64,000 nt of DNA from Rugamonas apoptosis (GTDB lineage Bacteria; Pseudomonadota; Gammaproteobacteria; Burkholderiales; Burkholderiaceae_D), in assembly GCF_014042355.1 (NCBI RefSeq), contig NZ_JACEZU010000004.1, forward strand, positions 62,001-126,000, given 5' to 3'. The translations under genes were made by a program, and so were the position numbers. The notes under the pieces are model-generated. The model had not been told where the DNA came from. It made no database searches and worked only from the letters and a program-made list of their open reading frames with translations. Shown piece after piece: positions 10,010 through 20,011 of the stretch (position 1 is its first letter; every line of letters starts with the position of its first letter).

Positions 10010-10573
10010 ATGGACTCAGCCAGCGACACTGCAAGCCACCTGCGTCTGCGCATCGCGCAACCTTCCGACATCCCTGCCATGGAAGCGCTGATCGCTCGTT
10101 CCGGCATTGCACTGAGCGCTGGCTTCTACACGCCCGAGCAGGCGCAAGCCGTCACGCGTCATGTGTTCGGCGTCGATACGCAACTGGTGGTGGATCAGAC
10201 TTACTTCCTGATCGAACGGGAGGGCGTGGCGCTGGCCTGTGGCGGCTGGAGCAAGCGCAGCACGCTGTTCGGCGCCGACCGCGCCAAGACCGGTCCCGAT
10301 CCCCTGCTCGATCCGGCCAGTGAAGCGGCCCGTATCCGCGCCTTTTTCGTTTCTCCGGACGCAGCGCGCCAGGGGTTGGGCCGCATGCTGCTGCAACATT
10401 GCACCGAACAGGCAGCGGCGGGCGGCTTCCGCGCGCTGGAACTGGCCGCCACCATGCCGGGCGTGCCGCTGTACGAGGCTGCCGGTTTCAGGATAGTGGA
10501 AAGCATAGAACTGGCGCTGCCAGGCGGCGTGCAAGTGCCGCTGGCGCGCATGCGCAAGGAAATCGCCGCCTGA
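10010..10573 (+). CDS. GNAT family N-acetyltransferase
   Basis: A 187-residue acetyl-CoA-dependent acyltransferase. The acetyl-CoA-binding motif A is seen as IRAFFVSPDAARQGLGRMLLQHC (R/Q-x-x-G-x-G/A type) near residues 110-132, followed by the usual LELAATMPGVPLYEAAGFR segment. I start at ATG 10010, just before the conserved LRLRIAQPSD; the upstream extension overlaps the divergent promoter. The acceptor substrate is unknown. Confidence 0.85.
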   Translation: MDSASDTASHLRLRIAQPSDIPAMEALIARSGIALSAGFYTPEQAQAVTRHVFGVDTQLVVDQTYFLIEREGVALACGGWSKRSTLFGADRAKTGPDPLLDPASEAARIRAFFVSPDAARQGLGRMLLQHCTEQAAAGGFRALELAATMPGVPLYEAAGFRIVESIELALPGGVQVPLARMRKEIAA

Positions 10574-10766
10574 AATGGGGGGGATTGCCGAACATCAAGT
10601 TAAGCAATATTGCCAGCGTGCGCGCGGAAGTGTGCGACACCGTGCGCCTGGGCGTCGAATGGCGGCGCTACCGGCTGGAATCGGCCGTGCGCAACGGGCT
10701 GAAGACGGCGGGATATGGCCTGCTGCATCTGCGCACGCGCCATTCCTATGGGATGGCGCGTGGCCA
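10574..10766 (+). other. 193-base gap with a coding-like stretch but no intact gene
   Basis: In the frame of 10600-10790 the sequence is open and coding-like (for example VEWRRYRLESAVRNGLKTAG) but has no start codon or ribosome site. It runs straight into the end of the acyltransferase gene on the other strand. It may be the remnant of a disrupted gene. I do not recognise the family. Confidence 0.2.
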
Positions 10767-11921
10767 TCAAAAGTATCGAACCCATGCCTGCTTCGACGTC
10801 CGTTTGAAGTTGGCAAAGGCTTTGCACGGCAGGTACAGCACAGGCATAAGCAGCGGCGCGACGACCCAGACCGGCCAGACAGTATCAACGCCCCAGCGCG
10901 CGCCATGATTGGCGCCGAAGACCGCGACCAGTGCGGTTTGAAGGATCAGCAGCACATACAGGTGCAGCAGATAATAAAACATCGGCACCCCACCGAAGGT
11001 TGCGCAGGCGCGGGTGTACCAGTTGTCCACCCCTTCCATCCCGGCGGCGGCCAGCGCGCCTACGCCGATCGTCAGCAGGAGAAAATCCAGCGACGGCGGG
11101 TACTTGGTGAAGTTAAAGAAGGACATCACGGTGTGCACGGCATCCGGCCCCTGCGCCCATGGCAGTTCCTCGCCGTAGATATTGAAGCATCGCAGCATCG
11201 CCAGCAACAGCAAGGCGGCCACGCCGAAGCGGCGCAGCAGCGTGCGGCGGCGTTCCGGGGCCACGCCGCGCGCATAGAGGGGGCCTGCTGCATAGCCGAG
11301 CAGGATCACCCCTATCCAAGGCAGCAACGGATAGCTCACCTTCAGTTTGACAGCACTGTCGGCGATCAGGTATCCGCGGTGCAGCAGCACAGTCCAGAGG
11401 GAATAGGCCAAGGTGCCCGGCTCGAAGCTTATCGAGGTCAACGCATTGTGCCCGAATACGATCAGTAAGCCGGCAGCACCCAGCAACTTGAGCGGCAGCT
11501 TGTGCACCACGCCGAGGAAAACCATGGCCAGGCCTATCACCCAGATCACCTGCAGGTATAAGGTGGCAGGCGGGAATACACCGGCCCAGGCAAAGTTCAC
11601 AACGAAAATCTCCAGTACCACCAGCAGCAGGCCGCGCTTCACAAGAAATCCGGTGGCGTCACGCGGACCTGCCTCCGGGTTGGCGTACAGCCAGGCCGAG
11701 AGGCCGGTCAGGAATACAAACGTCGGCGCGCAGAAGTGCGCTGCCATGCGGGTAAAGAACAGCGCGGGTTCGGTCGCATCGATCATCATTGGGTCGCTGA
11801 CTTGCTTGTGCAGGTAGATTGTTTCCCGCACATGGTCGAACAGCATAATGAGCATGACCATTCCGCGCAGCACGTCAATAATGGCGATACGCGACCGGAC
11901 CGCTATCCCTGTCTTCGTCAT
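10767..11921 (-). CDS. Multi-pass membrane acyltransferase (HGSNAT/DUF1624-like)
   Basis: A 384-residue protein with about ten hydrophobic segments. The N-terminus IDVLRGMVMLIMLFDHVRE matches the heparan-alpha-glucosaminide N-acetyltransferase-like family, whose histidine (H30 region) lies in the first membrane segment. Such proteins move acyl groups across the inner membrane. It starts 11 bases after the TonB receptor stop, with CAGGAG lying in that gap, so the two are co-transcribed and may act on the same imported ligand. That link is inference. Confidence 0.75.
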   Translation of the reverse strand: MTKTGIAVRSRIAIIDVLRGMVMLIMLFDHVRETIYLHKQVSDPMMIDATEPALFFTRMAAHFCAPTFVFLTGLSAWLYANPEAGPRDATGFLVKRGLLLVVLEIFVVNFAWAGVFPPATLYLQVIWVIGLAMVFLGVVHKLPLKLLGAAGLLIVFGHNALTSISFEPGTLAYSLWTVLLHRGYLIADSAVKLKVSYPLLPWIGVILLGYAAGPLYARGVAPERRRTLLRRFGVAALLLLAMLRCFNIYGEELPWAQGPDAVHTVMSFFNFTKYPPSLDFLLLTIGVGALAAAGMEGVDNWYTRACATFGGVPMFYYLLHLYVLLILQTALVAVFGANHGARWGVDTVWPVWVVAPLLMPVLYLPCKAFANFKRTSKQAWVRYF

Positions 11922-11932
11922 ACGTGCTCCTG

Positions 11933-14068
11933 TCAGAACTTGTAGTTCAGGTTAACGGTGGCGGTTCGCTCCTGGCCAGGGGCGACCCAGAGCTGGCTGT
12001 ACGAGCTGGCGTAGTAGCGCTTGTTGAACAGGTTATCGACGTTCAGCGCCAGACGCAGCTTCCTGGTCGGCGACCACGAAGAAATCAGCTTGACCGTGGT
12101 GTAGGCTGGCAGCTTGAAGTTGCTGGTGAAGGCGACATCGCCAAGGCGGTCGCCGACATAGGTCAGGCCGCCGCCCAGGGTTGCCTGCCGGCCGTTGACG
12201 GTGTAGACCTTGGTCAGCAACAGGTTGCCGCTCTGGCGCGGCACGTTCGGGAATCGGCTGCCGGTAATGATGGCCGCATCGCCCCGGGAGACCCTGGCGT
12301 CCGTGTAGGCATAGGCCAACGCCAGGCGCAGGTCTTTGTAGATATCACCGGAGACATCGAGCTCCACGCCCTTGCTGGCCACAGCGCCGACCGGAATCGC
12401 GTAGTTGAAATTGGCCGGATTGGCCGTCAGCACGTTCTCTTTGGAGATGCGATAGCAGGCCAAGGTGCCGGTCAGCTTGCCGTCCGCCGTTTCCAGCTTG
12501 ATGCCCGCTTCATAGGACTTGCTCTGTTCGGCCGGGAACCCCCTGTTATCGATGCCGATGCCGCTGTTGGGGCGGAAGCCTCTGGCTGCGGTGGCGTACA
12601 GCGAGACCGTAGACAGCGGCTGATATACCAGGCCGCCGCGCGGGCTGGAAGCGCTCAGCGACTGGTCGTTCACTGCCTTGGTACGGAAGTTCTGCACTGT
12701 CTGGCTGTATCGATCCCAGCGCACACCAAGCAGCGCCTTCCACCGGTCAGTCAGGTCGATCTGGTCCTGCGTGTAAAAGGCATGCGACCGCTGGTTTTCC
12801 CGGGTGTCGATCGACAATAGCATCGGGTCGGCCTTGCCGCCATAGACGGGTTGGTAAATGTCGATCGCGTACGCATTGGTCGCGGAAGGGGTACGGCGCG
12901 TATGAATCCGGCGATCTTCGAAATGGTAGGCATCCGCACCCAACAGAACATTGTGGGTGACCGGGCCAGTATCGAACCTGCCGAGCAGCTCGACCCGGCC
13001 GGACATGTCGGTCGCCGCGGAATCGCGATGGCGGCGCTGGCGGCTCAACGTGCGGCCATCTGCCAGCAGGTTGCTGGCCTCGGTGGAGTAACCGACCATC
13101 GAACTGTCGCGGTAGGACAGGCCAGATTGCAGTTTCCATTTTTCGTCGAATTCATGTTCAACGAAGACCTGGTGACCTAGCGACTTGACTTCGGTCGGGC
13201 CATCATCGGGCTCGCCAAGGAAGCGGGAATGCGGGATCAGCCCCAACACGCCGTTCACCGCAAGCACGCCGCGATCGAACGACACGCGCTGCACGCTACG
13301 CTCCAGCTCATAAGACAGCTTCGTCGTATCGCCGATCAACCAGATGAAGGACGGCGAAATGAAGCTACGTTTGGTGCCCACCGTATCGCGGAAGCTGGCG
13401 CCCTTCTCATAGGCACCATTCAGGCGATAGGCGATGTTTTCGCTGATCGGGCCAGTCAGGTCCACAGCGGTGCGATGGTTGTGGAAACTGCCCATCGAGA
13501 GGTCAACGGCGTAGACCGGTTCGAAGCGCGGCTTCTTGGTCGTGAGATTGACCGTGCCGCCTGGCTCGCCACGGCCATACAGGGCGGAAGCCGGACCTTT
13601 CAGTACTTCCACACTGGCCGTGCTGGCCGTATCGCGCAAGCCGTTGTAACCGCGGCTGGAGCTGAAGCCGTTCACCAGATAGTCGGAACCGAAGTTCGGA
13701 TCGCCAGTGAAGCCGCGCATCGCGTAGCTGTCCCACAGGCCGCCGAGGTTACTCTGGCGCGTAATGCCGCTGGCCAGATCAAGGGCGCTGGCCAAGGTCG
13801 TCACGCCTGCGTCCTTCAGCAAGTCAGCGGTCAGCACACGCACGCTTTGCGGCAGGTCTTTCAGTAGCGTGTCCGTCTTGGTGGCGCCGGTCGCCGACAG
13901 CGCACGATAGTTCTGGCGCGCGGCCGTCACGTAGACCTTGCTGCCCTCAGCGGTTTCGGACTGGACGACCTGCGGCGGCGTGACCTGGTCATCCTCGGCC
14001 CAGGCGGCGTGCACCGCCAGCGACATCGTGGAAAGCAGCAGCACACGGGGAATGGTCATAGATTGCAT
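11933..14068 (-). CDS. TonB-dependent siderophore-type outer-membrane receptor
   Basis: A 711-residue receptor with a signal peptide (cleavage near AAWA-EDD), a plug domain from about 60 to 165 (SVRVLTADLLKDAG, YAMRGF, VEVLKGPASALYGRGEPGG) and a beta-barrel ending in NLYNKF-like aromatic residues (NLNYKF). It imports a siderophore or similar chelate using TonB energy. A second in-frame ATG lies three codons downstream. No clear Fur box is visible in the 220 bases upstream, which leaves regulation open. It is the first gene of an operon with the membrane acyltransferase. Confidence 0.92.
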   Translation of the reverse strand: MQSMTIPRVLLLSTMSLAVHAAWAEDDQVTPPQVVQSETAEGSKVYVTAARQNYRALSATGATKTDTLLKDLPQSVRVLTADLLKDAGVTTLASALDLASGITRQSNLGGLWDSYAMRGFTGDPNFGSDYLVNGFSSSRGYNGLRDTASTASVEVLKGPASALYGRGEPGGTVNLTTKKPRFEPVYAVDLSMGSFHNHRTAVDLTGPISENIAYRLNGAYEKGASFRDTVGTKRSFISPSFIWLIGDTTKLSYELERSVQRVSFDRGVLAVNGVLGLIPHSRFLGEPDDGPTEVKSLGHQVFVEHEFDEKWKLQSGLSYRDSSMVGYSTEASNLLADGRTLSRQRRHRDSAATDMSGRVELLGRFDTGPVTHNVLLGADAYHFEDRRIHTRRTPSATNAYAIDIYQPVYGGKADPMLLSIDTRENQRSHAFYTQDQIDLTDRWKALLGVRWDRYSQTVQNFRTKAVNDQSLSASSPRGGLVYQPLSTVSLYATAARGFRPNSGIGIDNRGFPAEQSKSYEAGIKLETADGKLTGTLACYRISKENVLTANPANFNYAIPVGAVASKGVELDVSGDIYKDLRLALAYAYTDARVSRGDAAIITGSRFPNVPRQSGNLLLTKVYTVNGRQATLGGGLTYVGDRLGDVAFTSNFKLPAYTTVKLISSWSPTRKLRLALNVDNLFNKRYYASSYSQLWVAPGQERTATVNLNYKF

Positions 14069-14288
14069 GGGATCTTCTTTACATGGATTGCATTGAGACA
14101 GAACGGCAGCGGGCTGTCGCGATCACGGGCGTCCGGTGTGGCGATACCCGATAGGTCCATGGCCAGCTTCGTTAAGCAAGTTCAGGTCAGCGCCAGGCAA
14201 ATGGCGGCAGCGAGCGCCGGCAAGCCGGGCTTAAACTGAAGCTGGATGGGGGACCGCGTCAGTGCACGGGAGTGCGGCGAAAAACGGG

Positions 14289-14678
14289 TCAGGCGAGGAA
14301 AGGAGGCGCGCGCGGATGGGCCGCGGACCAGGCATGCAGGGAGTGTGGAGCCGTGTAGAACAGCGGCGGATAGATATCGCGGCCGGCGCCCAAGGCCAGG
14401 GGTACGGATGGCGAGCCTGTCAGCGCATAGGAACCACCGTGAGTGGTGCAAAACGCGCAGTGCTCCATCGAATTTTTTGCCGAAGCCGGCGCTTTGCTGT
14501 TATCCGAATCGGGAACCTTGACCAGCTTGTAGCCATTGGAAGTACAGACTTCCATCTTGTCGATGGCGCCGTTGGCCGCGGCCAGTGCATGCGAGATGGA
14601 TGGCGCAAGTGCGCTGAACAGAATGGCCAGCATGGCGATCCAGATGCGCAGCGTTTGTCGTTTCGCCATGTGATTCAT
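14289..14678 (-). CDS. Small exported DUF2946-like protein
   Basis: A 129-residue protein with a signal peptide or membrane anchor (IWIAMLAILFSALAPSISHA). A conserved-looking EHCAFCTTHGG motif resembles the HCxxC-H signature of DUF2946 proteins, often found beside TonB receptors and copper or haem genes. I start at ATG 14678 rather than 14729, because the upstream part overlaps the nadC hairpin and a consensus -10 (TATAAT) sits at 14685-14690. The start at 14669 is also possible. The metal-related role is inferred from family context only. Confidence 0.5.
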   Translation of the reverse strand: MNHMAKRQTLRIWIAMLAILFSALAPSISHALAAANGAIDKMEVCTSNGYKLVKVPDSDNSKAPASAKNSMEHCAFCTTHGGSYALTGSPSVPLALGAGRDIYPPLFYTAPHSLHAWSAAHPRAPPFLA

Positions 14679-14684
14679 AGCGCA

Positions 14685-14690
14685 ATTATA
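14685..14690 (-). promoter_or_regulatory. Consensus -10 (TATAAT) for the DUF2946-like gene
   Basis: Read on the minus strand the hexamer is TATAAT. Counting seven bases on from its 3' end places the transcription start at the A of ATG 14678, which would make a leaderless mRNA. No good -35 is present. Confidence 0.4.
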
Positions 14691-14724
14691 ACGGAATATC
14701 AACATTTCCGGTGGCGCCGGCAAG

Positions 14725-14754
14725 CCCATCGCCGCCTGGAACGGCGGCGATGGG
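14725..14754 (-). terminator. Perfect 12-bp hairpin at the end of nadA-nadC
   Basis: CCCATCGCCGCC at 14725-14736 pairs perfectly with GGCGGCGATGGG at 14743-14754 around a six-base loop, seven bases past the nadC stop. It has no U-tract, so it may act as a weak or Rho-assisted terminator, or protect the 3' end. Confidence 0.5.
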
Positions 14755-14761
14755 GGATAAA

Positions 14762-15628
14762 TCAGCCGACGATGCGCATCGAATAGTCGGTGGCGCGCAC
14801 GTCCTTGGTCAGGCTGCCGATGGAGATGCGGTCCACGCCCGTTTCAGCGATGGCGCGCACGGTGTCGAAGTTGATGCCGCCGGACGCTTCCAGCAGCGCG
14901 CGGCCCGCGTTGCGTTTCACGCCTTCGCGCATCATCTCCAGGCTGAAGTTATCGAGCAGGATGGAGGTGGCGCCGGCCACCAGGGCCTCGTCCAGCTCGT
15001 CCAGCGTTTCCACTTCCACCTGGATCGACACGCCCTTCTCCAGCCGCATGGCGGCGGCAACGGCGGCCGTGATGCCGCCCGCAGCCGCGATGTGGTTTTC
15101 CTTGATCAGGATGCCGTCGTACAGCGCCAGGCGCTGGTTCTGGCCACCGCCCACGCGCACCGCGTACTTCTGCGCCAGGCGCATGCCGGGCAAGGTCTTG
15201 CGGGTGTCGAGGATGGCGGCCGAAGTGCCTTCCACCACGTCCACGTAACGGCGCGTGACCGTGGCCACGCCCGACAGCAATTGCAGGAAGTTGAGCGCGC
15301 TGCGCTCGGCCGTCAGCAAGGCGCGGGCTGGCCCTTGAATCGTGCATACCAGGCTGCCGGCCGTCATCAAATCGCCTTCGGCATATTGCCAGTCGATCTC
15401 GATGCTGGCGTCGAGGCAGTTCATGATGCCTTCGAACCAGGGCGCGCCGCACAGCACGGCGTCCTCGCGCACGATCACGCGCGCGGTGGCGCGGCCGCCG
15501 GCGGGCACCAGCTCGCCCGTGAGGTCGCCGCTGCCTACATCTTCCAGCAATGCCGCCAGCAGGTTGGCTTCAAACGCCGCCTTGAGCGGTGCGTCGAACG
15601 GGGCAAAACGATTGACCAGGGTACTCAT
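14762..15628 (-). CDS. nadC: Nicotinate-nucleotide pyrophosphorylase (quinolinate phosphoribosyltransferase)
   Basis: A 288-residue enzyme that converts quinolinate and PRPP to nicotinate mononucleotide. Family blocks are visible: [13 protein letters not shown], the RTER-type segment [30 protein letters not shown], [23 protein letters not shown] and [24 protein letters not shown]. Length is normal. It overlaps the nadA stop by four bases (ATGA), so the two are translationally coupled. Confidence 0.96.
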   Translation of the reverse strand: MSTLVNRFAPFDAPLKAAFEANLLAALLEDVGSGDLTGELVPAGGRATARVIVREDAVLCGAPWFEGIMNCLDASIEIDWQYAEGDLMTAGSLVCTIQGPARALLTAERSALNFLQLLSGVATVTRRYVDVVEGTSAAILDTRKTLPGMRLAQKYAVRVGGGQNQRLALYDGILIKENHIAAAGGITAAVAAAMRLEKGVSIQVEVETLDELDEALVAGATSILLDNFSLEMMREGVKRNAGRALLEASGGINFDTVRAIAETGVDRISIGSLTKDVRATDYSMRIVG

Positions 15629-16758
15629 GCTGGACCGACTCCGGAAAACAGTGCAGCTTCCTTGGCCAGGTCCGCACTCGGCTGGACCTTGGCTTTTTTC
15701 GCGGCGGCGAAATCGAGCATGCGGTTGATCGACTTGACGGCGGCCTGGCCCACGGCCGGGTCGACGTGAATTTCATTGCCCATATTTTCCAGCACGTCGG
15801 CCAGGTTCTGCAGGCCGTTCATGGCCATCCACGGGCAGTGGGCGCAGCTCTTGCAGGTGGCGCTGTTGCCGGCCGTGGGCGCCTCGATGAAGGTCTTGCC
15901 CGGTGCGGCGGCGCGCATCTTGTGCAGGATGCCGTTGTCGGTGGCGACGATGAAGGTGTCGGCCTCCGATTCGACGGCAGCCTGGATCATCTGCGAAGTG
16001 GAACCCACCACGTCGGCCAGCGCCACCACGTTGGCGGGCGATTCCGGGTGCACCAGCACCTTGGCGTTCGGGTACTCGGCCTTCAGCAGGTCCAGTTCGA
16101 TGCCCTTGAATTCGTCGTGCACCAGGCAGGAACCCTGCCACAGCAACATGTCGGCCCCGGTCTGCTTCTGGATGTAGGAACCCAGGTGCTTGTCCGGCGC
16201 CCACAGGATTTTTTTACCCTGCGCGTGCAGGTGGGCCACGATATCGAGGCCGATGGAAGACGTCACCATCCAGTCGGCGCGCGCTTTCACGGCCGCGCTG
16301 GTGTTGGCGTACACCACCACCGTGCGGTCCGGATGGGCGTCGCAGAACGCCGTGAACTCGTCGGCCGGGCAGCCCAGGTCCAGCGAGCAGGTGGCGTCCA
16401 GGTCCGGCATCAAGATACGCTTTTCCGGACTCAGGATCTTGGCCGTCTCGCCCATGAAGCGCACGCCGGCCACCACCAGCGTCTTGGCGGCGTGGTCGCG
16501 GCCGAAGCGGGCCATTTCCAGCGAGTCGGACACGCAGCCGCCCGTTTCCTCGGCCAGGTCCTGCAGGTCGGCGTCCACATAATAGTGGGCCACCAGCACG
16601 GCTTCGCGTTCCTTCAGCAGGCGCTTGATGCGCTCGCGCAGTTCGGTGCGCTCGGCCGGGGTAGGCGTGGCCGGGGTGCGGGCCCAGGCGCGCGCCGTGC
16701 AGCTGCCGCCATCCTGGGGATGTTCATACTCGACTGACTTGATCGGTAATGTTTGCAT
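15625..16758 (-). CDS. nadA: Quinolinate synthase
   Basis: A 377-residue iron-sulfur enzyme that condenses iminoaspartate with dihydroxyacetone phosphate to quinolinate. The three cluster cysteines are visible in [20 protein letters not shown] and the [13 protein letters not shown] block, matching the NadA pattern. [16 protein letters not shown] and [13 protein letters not shown] are also family blocks. It is the first gene of the nadA-nadC operon; its substrate is made by NadB, encoded about 7 kb to the left on the opposite strand. Confidence 0.96.
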   Translation of the reverse strand: MQTLPIKSVEYEHPQDGGSCTARAWARTPATPTPAERTELRERIKRLLKEREAVLVAHYYVDADLQDLAEETGGCVSDSLEMARFGRDHAAKTLVVAGVRFMGETAKILSPEKRILMPDLDATCSLDLGCPADEFTAFCDAHPDRTVVVYANTSAAVKARADWMVTSSIGLDIVAHLHAQGKKILWAPDKHLGSYIQKQTGADMLLWQGSCLVHDEFKGIELDLLKAEYPNAKVLVHPESPANVVALADVVGSTSQMIQAAVESEADTFIVATDNGILHKMRAAAPGKTFIEAPTAGNSATCKSCAHCPWMAMNGLQNLADVLENMGNEIHVDPAVGQAAVKSINRMLDFAAAKKAKVQPSADLAKEAALFSGVGPA

Positions 16759-16858
16759 GATGTTCAGTGACGAAAAACGTGAAACGACACTATCGCATAT
16801 CGCGGCGCGTCGTGCAGGGCGCCCTCCCCGCCATAGGGCGGCAAAGGCGCCCCCGGTA

Positions 16859-18457
16859 TTAAGCGATGCCCTGGCTGGTCAGGTAGTCTTCGTAGTTGCC
16901 GTGGAAATCGACCACTTCGTTTTCCTTGATCTCGATAATGCGGTTGGCCAGCGACGACACGAATTCACGGTCGTGCGAGACGAAGATCAGGGTGCCGGCG
17001 TATTTATCAAGCGCCACGTTGAGCGACTCGATCGATTCCATGTCCATGTGGTTGGTCGGTTCGTCCAGCAGCAGCACGTTGTGACGGCCCAGCATCAGCT
17101 TACCGTACATCATGCGGCCCTTTTCACCACCCGACAGCACGCGCACGGATTTCTTGACCTCGTCGCCGCCGAACAGCAACCGGCCCAGGATGGAGCGCAC
17201 GGCCTGGTCGTCGTCGCCTTCCTGGGTCCACTTACCCATCCAGTCGGTCAACACGGTGTCGCTGGCGAAGTCCTCGGTCGGATCCTGCGGCATGTAGCCC
17301 ACGTTGGCGTTTTCGGCCCACTTGACGCGGCCCGTGTCCGGCGCCAGGTGCGCGATCTCGCCCGCGATGCAGCGCAGCATGGTGGTCTTACCGGCGCCGT
17401 TGGCACCGATGATGGCGATGCGTTCACCCGCTTCGACCATGATGCTGAAGTTCTTGAACAGCTGGCGGTCGTACTTTTTCGAGATGCCTTCCACTTCCAC
17501 GGCCAGACGGTGCAGCTTCTTCTCGCCTTCGAAACGCACGAACGGGTAGGCGCGCGAGGACGGCTTGATGTCGTCGACCTTGATCTTCTCGATCTGCTTG
17601 GCGCGCGAAGTCGCCTGGCGGGCCTTGGACTTGTTGGCGGCGAAGCGGCGCACGAAGTCCTGCAGCTCGGCGACTTTCTCTTTCGCCTTGGCGTTGTTGG
17701 CCAGTTGCTGGTTGCGGGCCTGGGTCGAGGCCATCATGTAATCGTCGTAATTGCCGGGGTAGATCTTCAGCGTACCGTAGTCCATGTCGGCCACGTGGGT
17801 GCAGACCTGGTTCAGGAAGTGGCGATCGTGGGAAATGATGATCATGGTGGAGTTGCGCTCGTTGAGCACGTCTTCCAGCCAACGGATGGTGTTGATGTCC
17901 AGGTTGTTGGTCGGTTCGTCCAACAGCAGAATGTCAGGATTCGAGAACAGGGCCTGGGCCAGCAGCACGCGCAGCTTCCAGCCGGGCGACACATTGCTCA
18001 TCGGGCCCTGGTGCAGGTCGATTTCCACGCCCGCGCCCAGCAGCAGTTCGCCGGCGCGCGCTTCAGCCGTGTAGCCGTCGTACTCGGCCACTTTGCCTTC
18101 CAGTTCGGCCGCGTGCATGTAGTCGTCGTCGGTCGCTTCGGGATTGGCGTAGATGGCGTCGCGCTGCTGCATGGCGGCCCACATTTCCGTGTGGCCCATC
18201 ATGACCACGTCCAGCACGCGCATTTCCTCGTACGCGAACTGGTCCTGACGCAGTTTGCCGAGGCGCTCGTTCACGTCCAGCATCACGTTGCCGGCCGACG
18301 GCTCCAGGTCGCCGCCCAGGATTTTCATGAAGGTGGACTTGCCGCAGCCGTTGGCACCGATCAGGCCGTAGCGGTTGCCATCGCCGAACTTGACGGAGAT
18401 GTTTTCAAACAACGGCTTGGCGCCGAACTGCATGGTAATGTTTGCTGTCGATAACAC
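16859..18457 (-). CDS. ybiT: ABC-F family ATPase, YbiT type
   Basis: A 532-residue soluble protein with two ABC domains and no membrane segments. Walker A motifs are GANGCGKST and GANGAGKTT; signature motifs are SPGWKLR and LSGGEKGR; Walker B motifs are [12 protein letters not shown] and [12 protein letters not shown]. The linker ([20 protein letters not shown]) is the ABC-F tRNA-interaction region. It closely resembles E. coli YbiT along its length. ABC-F proteins bind the ribosomal E site and help stalled ribosomes. It is not part of an export pump. Expressed alone. Confidence 0.93.
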   Translation of the reverse strand: MLSTANITMQFGAKPLFENISVKFGDGNRYGLIGANGCGKSTFMKILGGDLEPSAGNVMLDVNERLGKLRQDQFAYEEMRVLDVVMMGHTEMWAAMQQRDAIYANPEATDDDYMHAAELEGKVAEYDGYTAEARAGELLLGAGVEIDLHQGPMSNVSPGWKLRVLLAQALFSNPDILLLDEPTNNLDINTIRWLEDVLNERNSTMIIISHDRHFLNQVCTHVADMDYGTLKIYPGNYDDYMMASTQARNQQLANNAKAKEKVAELQDFVRRFAANKSKARQATSRAKQIEKIKVDDIKPSSRAYPFVRFEGEKKLHRLAVEVEGISKKYDRQLFKNFSIMVEAGERIAIIGANGAGKTTMLRCIAGEIAHLAPDTGRVKWAENANVGYMPQDPTEDFASDTVLTDWMGKWTQEGDDDQAVRSILGRLLFGGDEVKKSVRVLSGGEKGRMMYGKLMLGRHNVLLLDEPTNHMDMESIESLNVALDKYAGTLIFVSHDREFVSSLANRIIEIKENEVVDFHGNYEDYLTSQGIA

Positions 18458-18585
18458 GAGGAATGCCCTTAACGCAGTGAATTTGGATAACCGGGCATTT
18501 TACCATCAGTCGCCTCTCGCCGGGCGCGAATGCTGGGGCAAACCTGTCCCGGCGCCGATGTTGCGCTGGCCGCAGGGCCGAATAA

Positions 18586-18614
18586 TTGTGCCGTGTAGTA
18601 AAACTTGCTATCAT
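18586..18614 (+). promoter_or_regulatory. Sigma-70 promoter of the CLC channel gene
   Basis: TTGTGC at 18586-18591 and TATCAT at 18609-18614 are spaced by 17 bases. The predicted start is about 15 bases before ATG 18637. Confidence 0.5.
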
Positions 18615-18636
18615 CGGGCGGCCTTTCCAGGGTCTT

Positions 18637-19944
18637 ATGAAAAACGCAAAACACCCCGAACCCATCGATTTGCTGCCCTACATGGGCAAATGGTCCGCTC
18701 TCGCGATCGTCGTCGCCATCCTGGCCGGCAGCGCCTCCGCCGCATTCCTGTTCTCGCTCGATATGGTCACCGCGTGGCGCGAAGCCCACGGCTGGATCAT
18801 CTGGCTGCTGCCACTGGCCGGTTTCGCCGTGGGCTGGATCTATCTCCGGCTGGGCAAGTCCGTCGAGGCGGGCAACAACCTGCTGATCGACGAGATCCAT
18901 GACCCGAAAAGCGTGATTCCACTGCGGATGGCGCCCCTGGTCCTGGGCGGCACCATCATCTCCCACCTGTTTGGCGCCTCCGTCGGCCGCGAAGGCACGG
19001 CCGTGCAGATGGGCGGCGCGCTGGCCGACCAACTGACCCACGTGTTCCGCATGGACCTGTCGCACCGCCGGCTGCTGATCATGGCCGGCATTAGCGCGGG
19101 CTTCGCCTCCGTGTTCGGCACGCCGCTGGCCGGCGCCATTTTCGGCCTGGAAGTGCTGGCCATCGGCCGTATGCGCTACGACGCGATCATGCCCTGCATG
19201 CTGGCCGCCATCGTGGCCGATCAAGTCGGGCTGGCATGGGGTGTCCATCACACCCACTACCTGGCGGGCGCTATCCCCCACATCACGCTTTGGACCCTGG
19301 CGGCGACGCTGGCGGCCGGCGCCATGTTCGGTTTGGCGGGAATGTTGTTCGCGAACGCGACCCACGGCCTGGGCGACTTCATGAAAAAGCGGATCAGTTA
19401 CGCGCCGCTGCGCCCTCTGCTTGGCGGGGTGGTTGTCGCCACGGCCGTCTGGCTGCTCGGCACCCAGCGCTATATCGGCCTGGGTATCCCCACGATTGTG
19501 GAATCGTTTGCACACCCCCTGCCGGCCTGGGACTTCCTGGGCAAGACCGCATTTACAGTGCTCTCGTTAGGCACTGGCTTCAAGGGCGGTGAAGTGACGC
19601 CCCTGTTCTACATCGGCGCCACCCTGGGGAACGCGCTGGCGCCATTGCTGCACATGCCGTTCGCCCTGCTGGCCGCGATTGGCTTCGTCGCCGTGTTCGC
19701 CGGCGCGGCCAACACGCCCATCGCGTCCACCGTGATGGCGATTGAGCTGTTCGGTTCGGATATCGCGCCTTATGCGGGCCTCGCTTGCGCCGTCAGCTAC
19801 CTGTTCTCCGGCCACACGGGCATCTACCGCGCGCAACGCGTGGGCCAGGCCAAGCATCAACGCCACATTCCGGAAGGGATGCGGCTGGGGGATTTGCCGA
19901 ACTACCTGCGTCAACAGCGCAAGAAGTCCGACGGCGAACAGTAA
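18637..19944 (+). CDS. CLC family chloride channel or antiporter
   Basis: A 435-residue membrane protein with about ten hydrophobic helices. The CLC signature GREGTAVQMGG carries the gating glutamate, and the second signature appears as GFKGGEVTPLFYIGATLGN. There are no C-terminal CBS domains. CLC proteins move chloride, or exchange chloride for protons; which of these applies is not clear. I start at ATG 18637 because the upstream extension lies across the promoter. It converges with glpR. Confidence 0.88.
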   Translation: MKNAKHPEPIDLLPYMGKWSALAIVVAILAGSASAAFLFSLDMVTAWREAHGWIIWLLPLAGFAVGWIYLRLGKSVEAGNNLLIDEIHDPKSVIPLRMAPLVLGGTIISHLFGASVGREGTAVQMGGALADQLTHVFRMDLSHRRLLIMAGISAGFASVFGTPLAGAIFGLEVLAIGRMRYDAIMPCMLAAIVADQVGLAWGVHHTHYLAGAIPHITLWTLAATLAAGAMFGLAGMLFANATHGLGDFMKKRISYAPLRPLLGGVVVATAVWLLGTQRYIGLGIPTIVESFAHPLPAWDFLGKTAFTVLSLGTGFKGGEVTPLFYIGATLGNALAPLLHMPFALLAAIGFVAVFAGAANTPIASTVMAIELFGSDIAPYAGLACAVSYLFSGHTGIYRAQRVGQAKHQRHIPEGMRLGDLPNYLRQQRKKSDGEQ

Positions 19945-20011
19945 GCGACTAAGCGCTGGAGGGCGCGCGGTCGACGATATGCAGCAGGCGGTAGGCGGGC
20001 GGTGGACGGCA

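Noticed and set aside
14069..14288. A Fur box controlling the TonB receptor
   Set aside because: No sequence resembling the GATAAT-type repeat was found in the 220 bases upstream.
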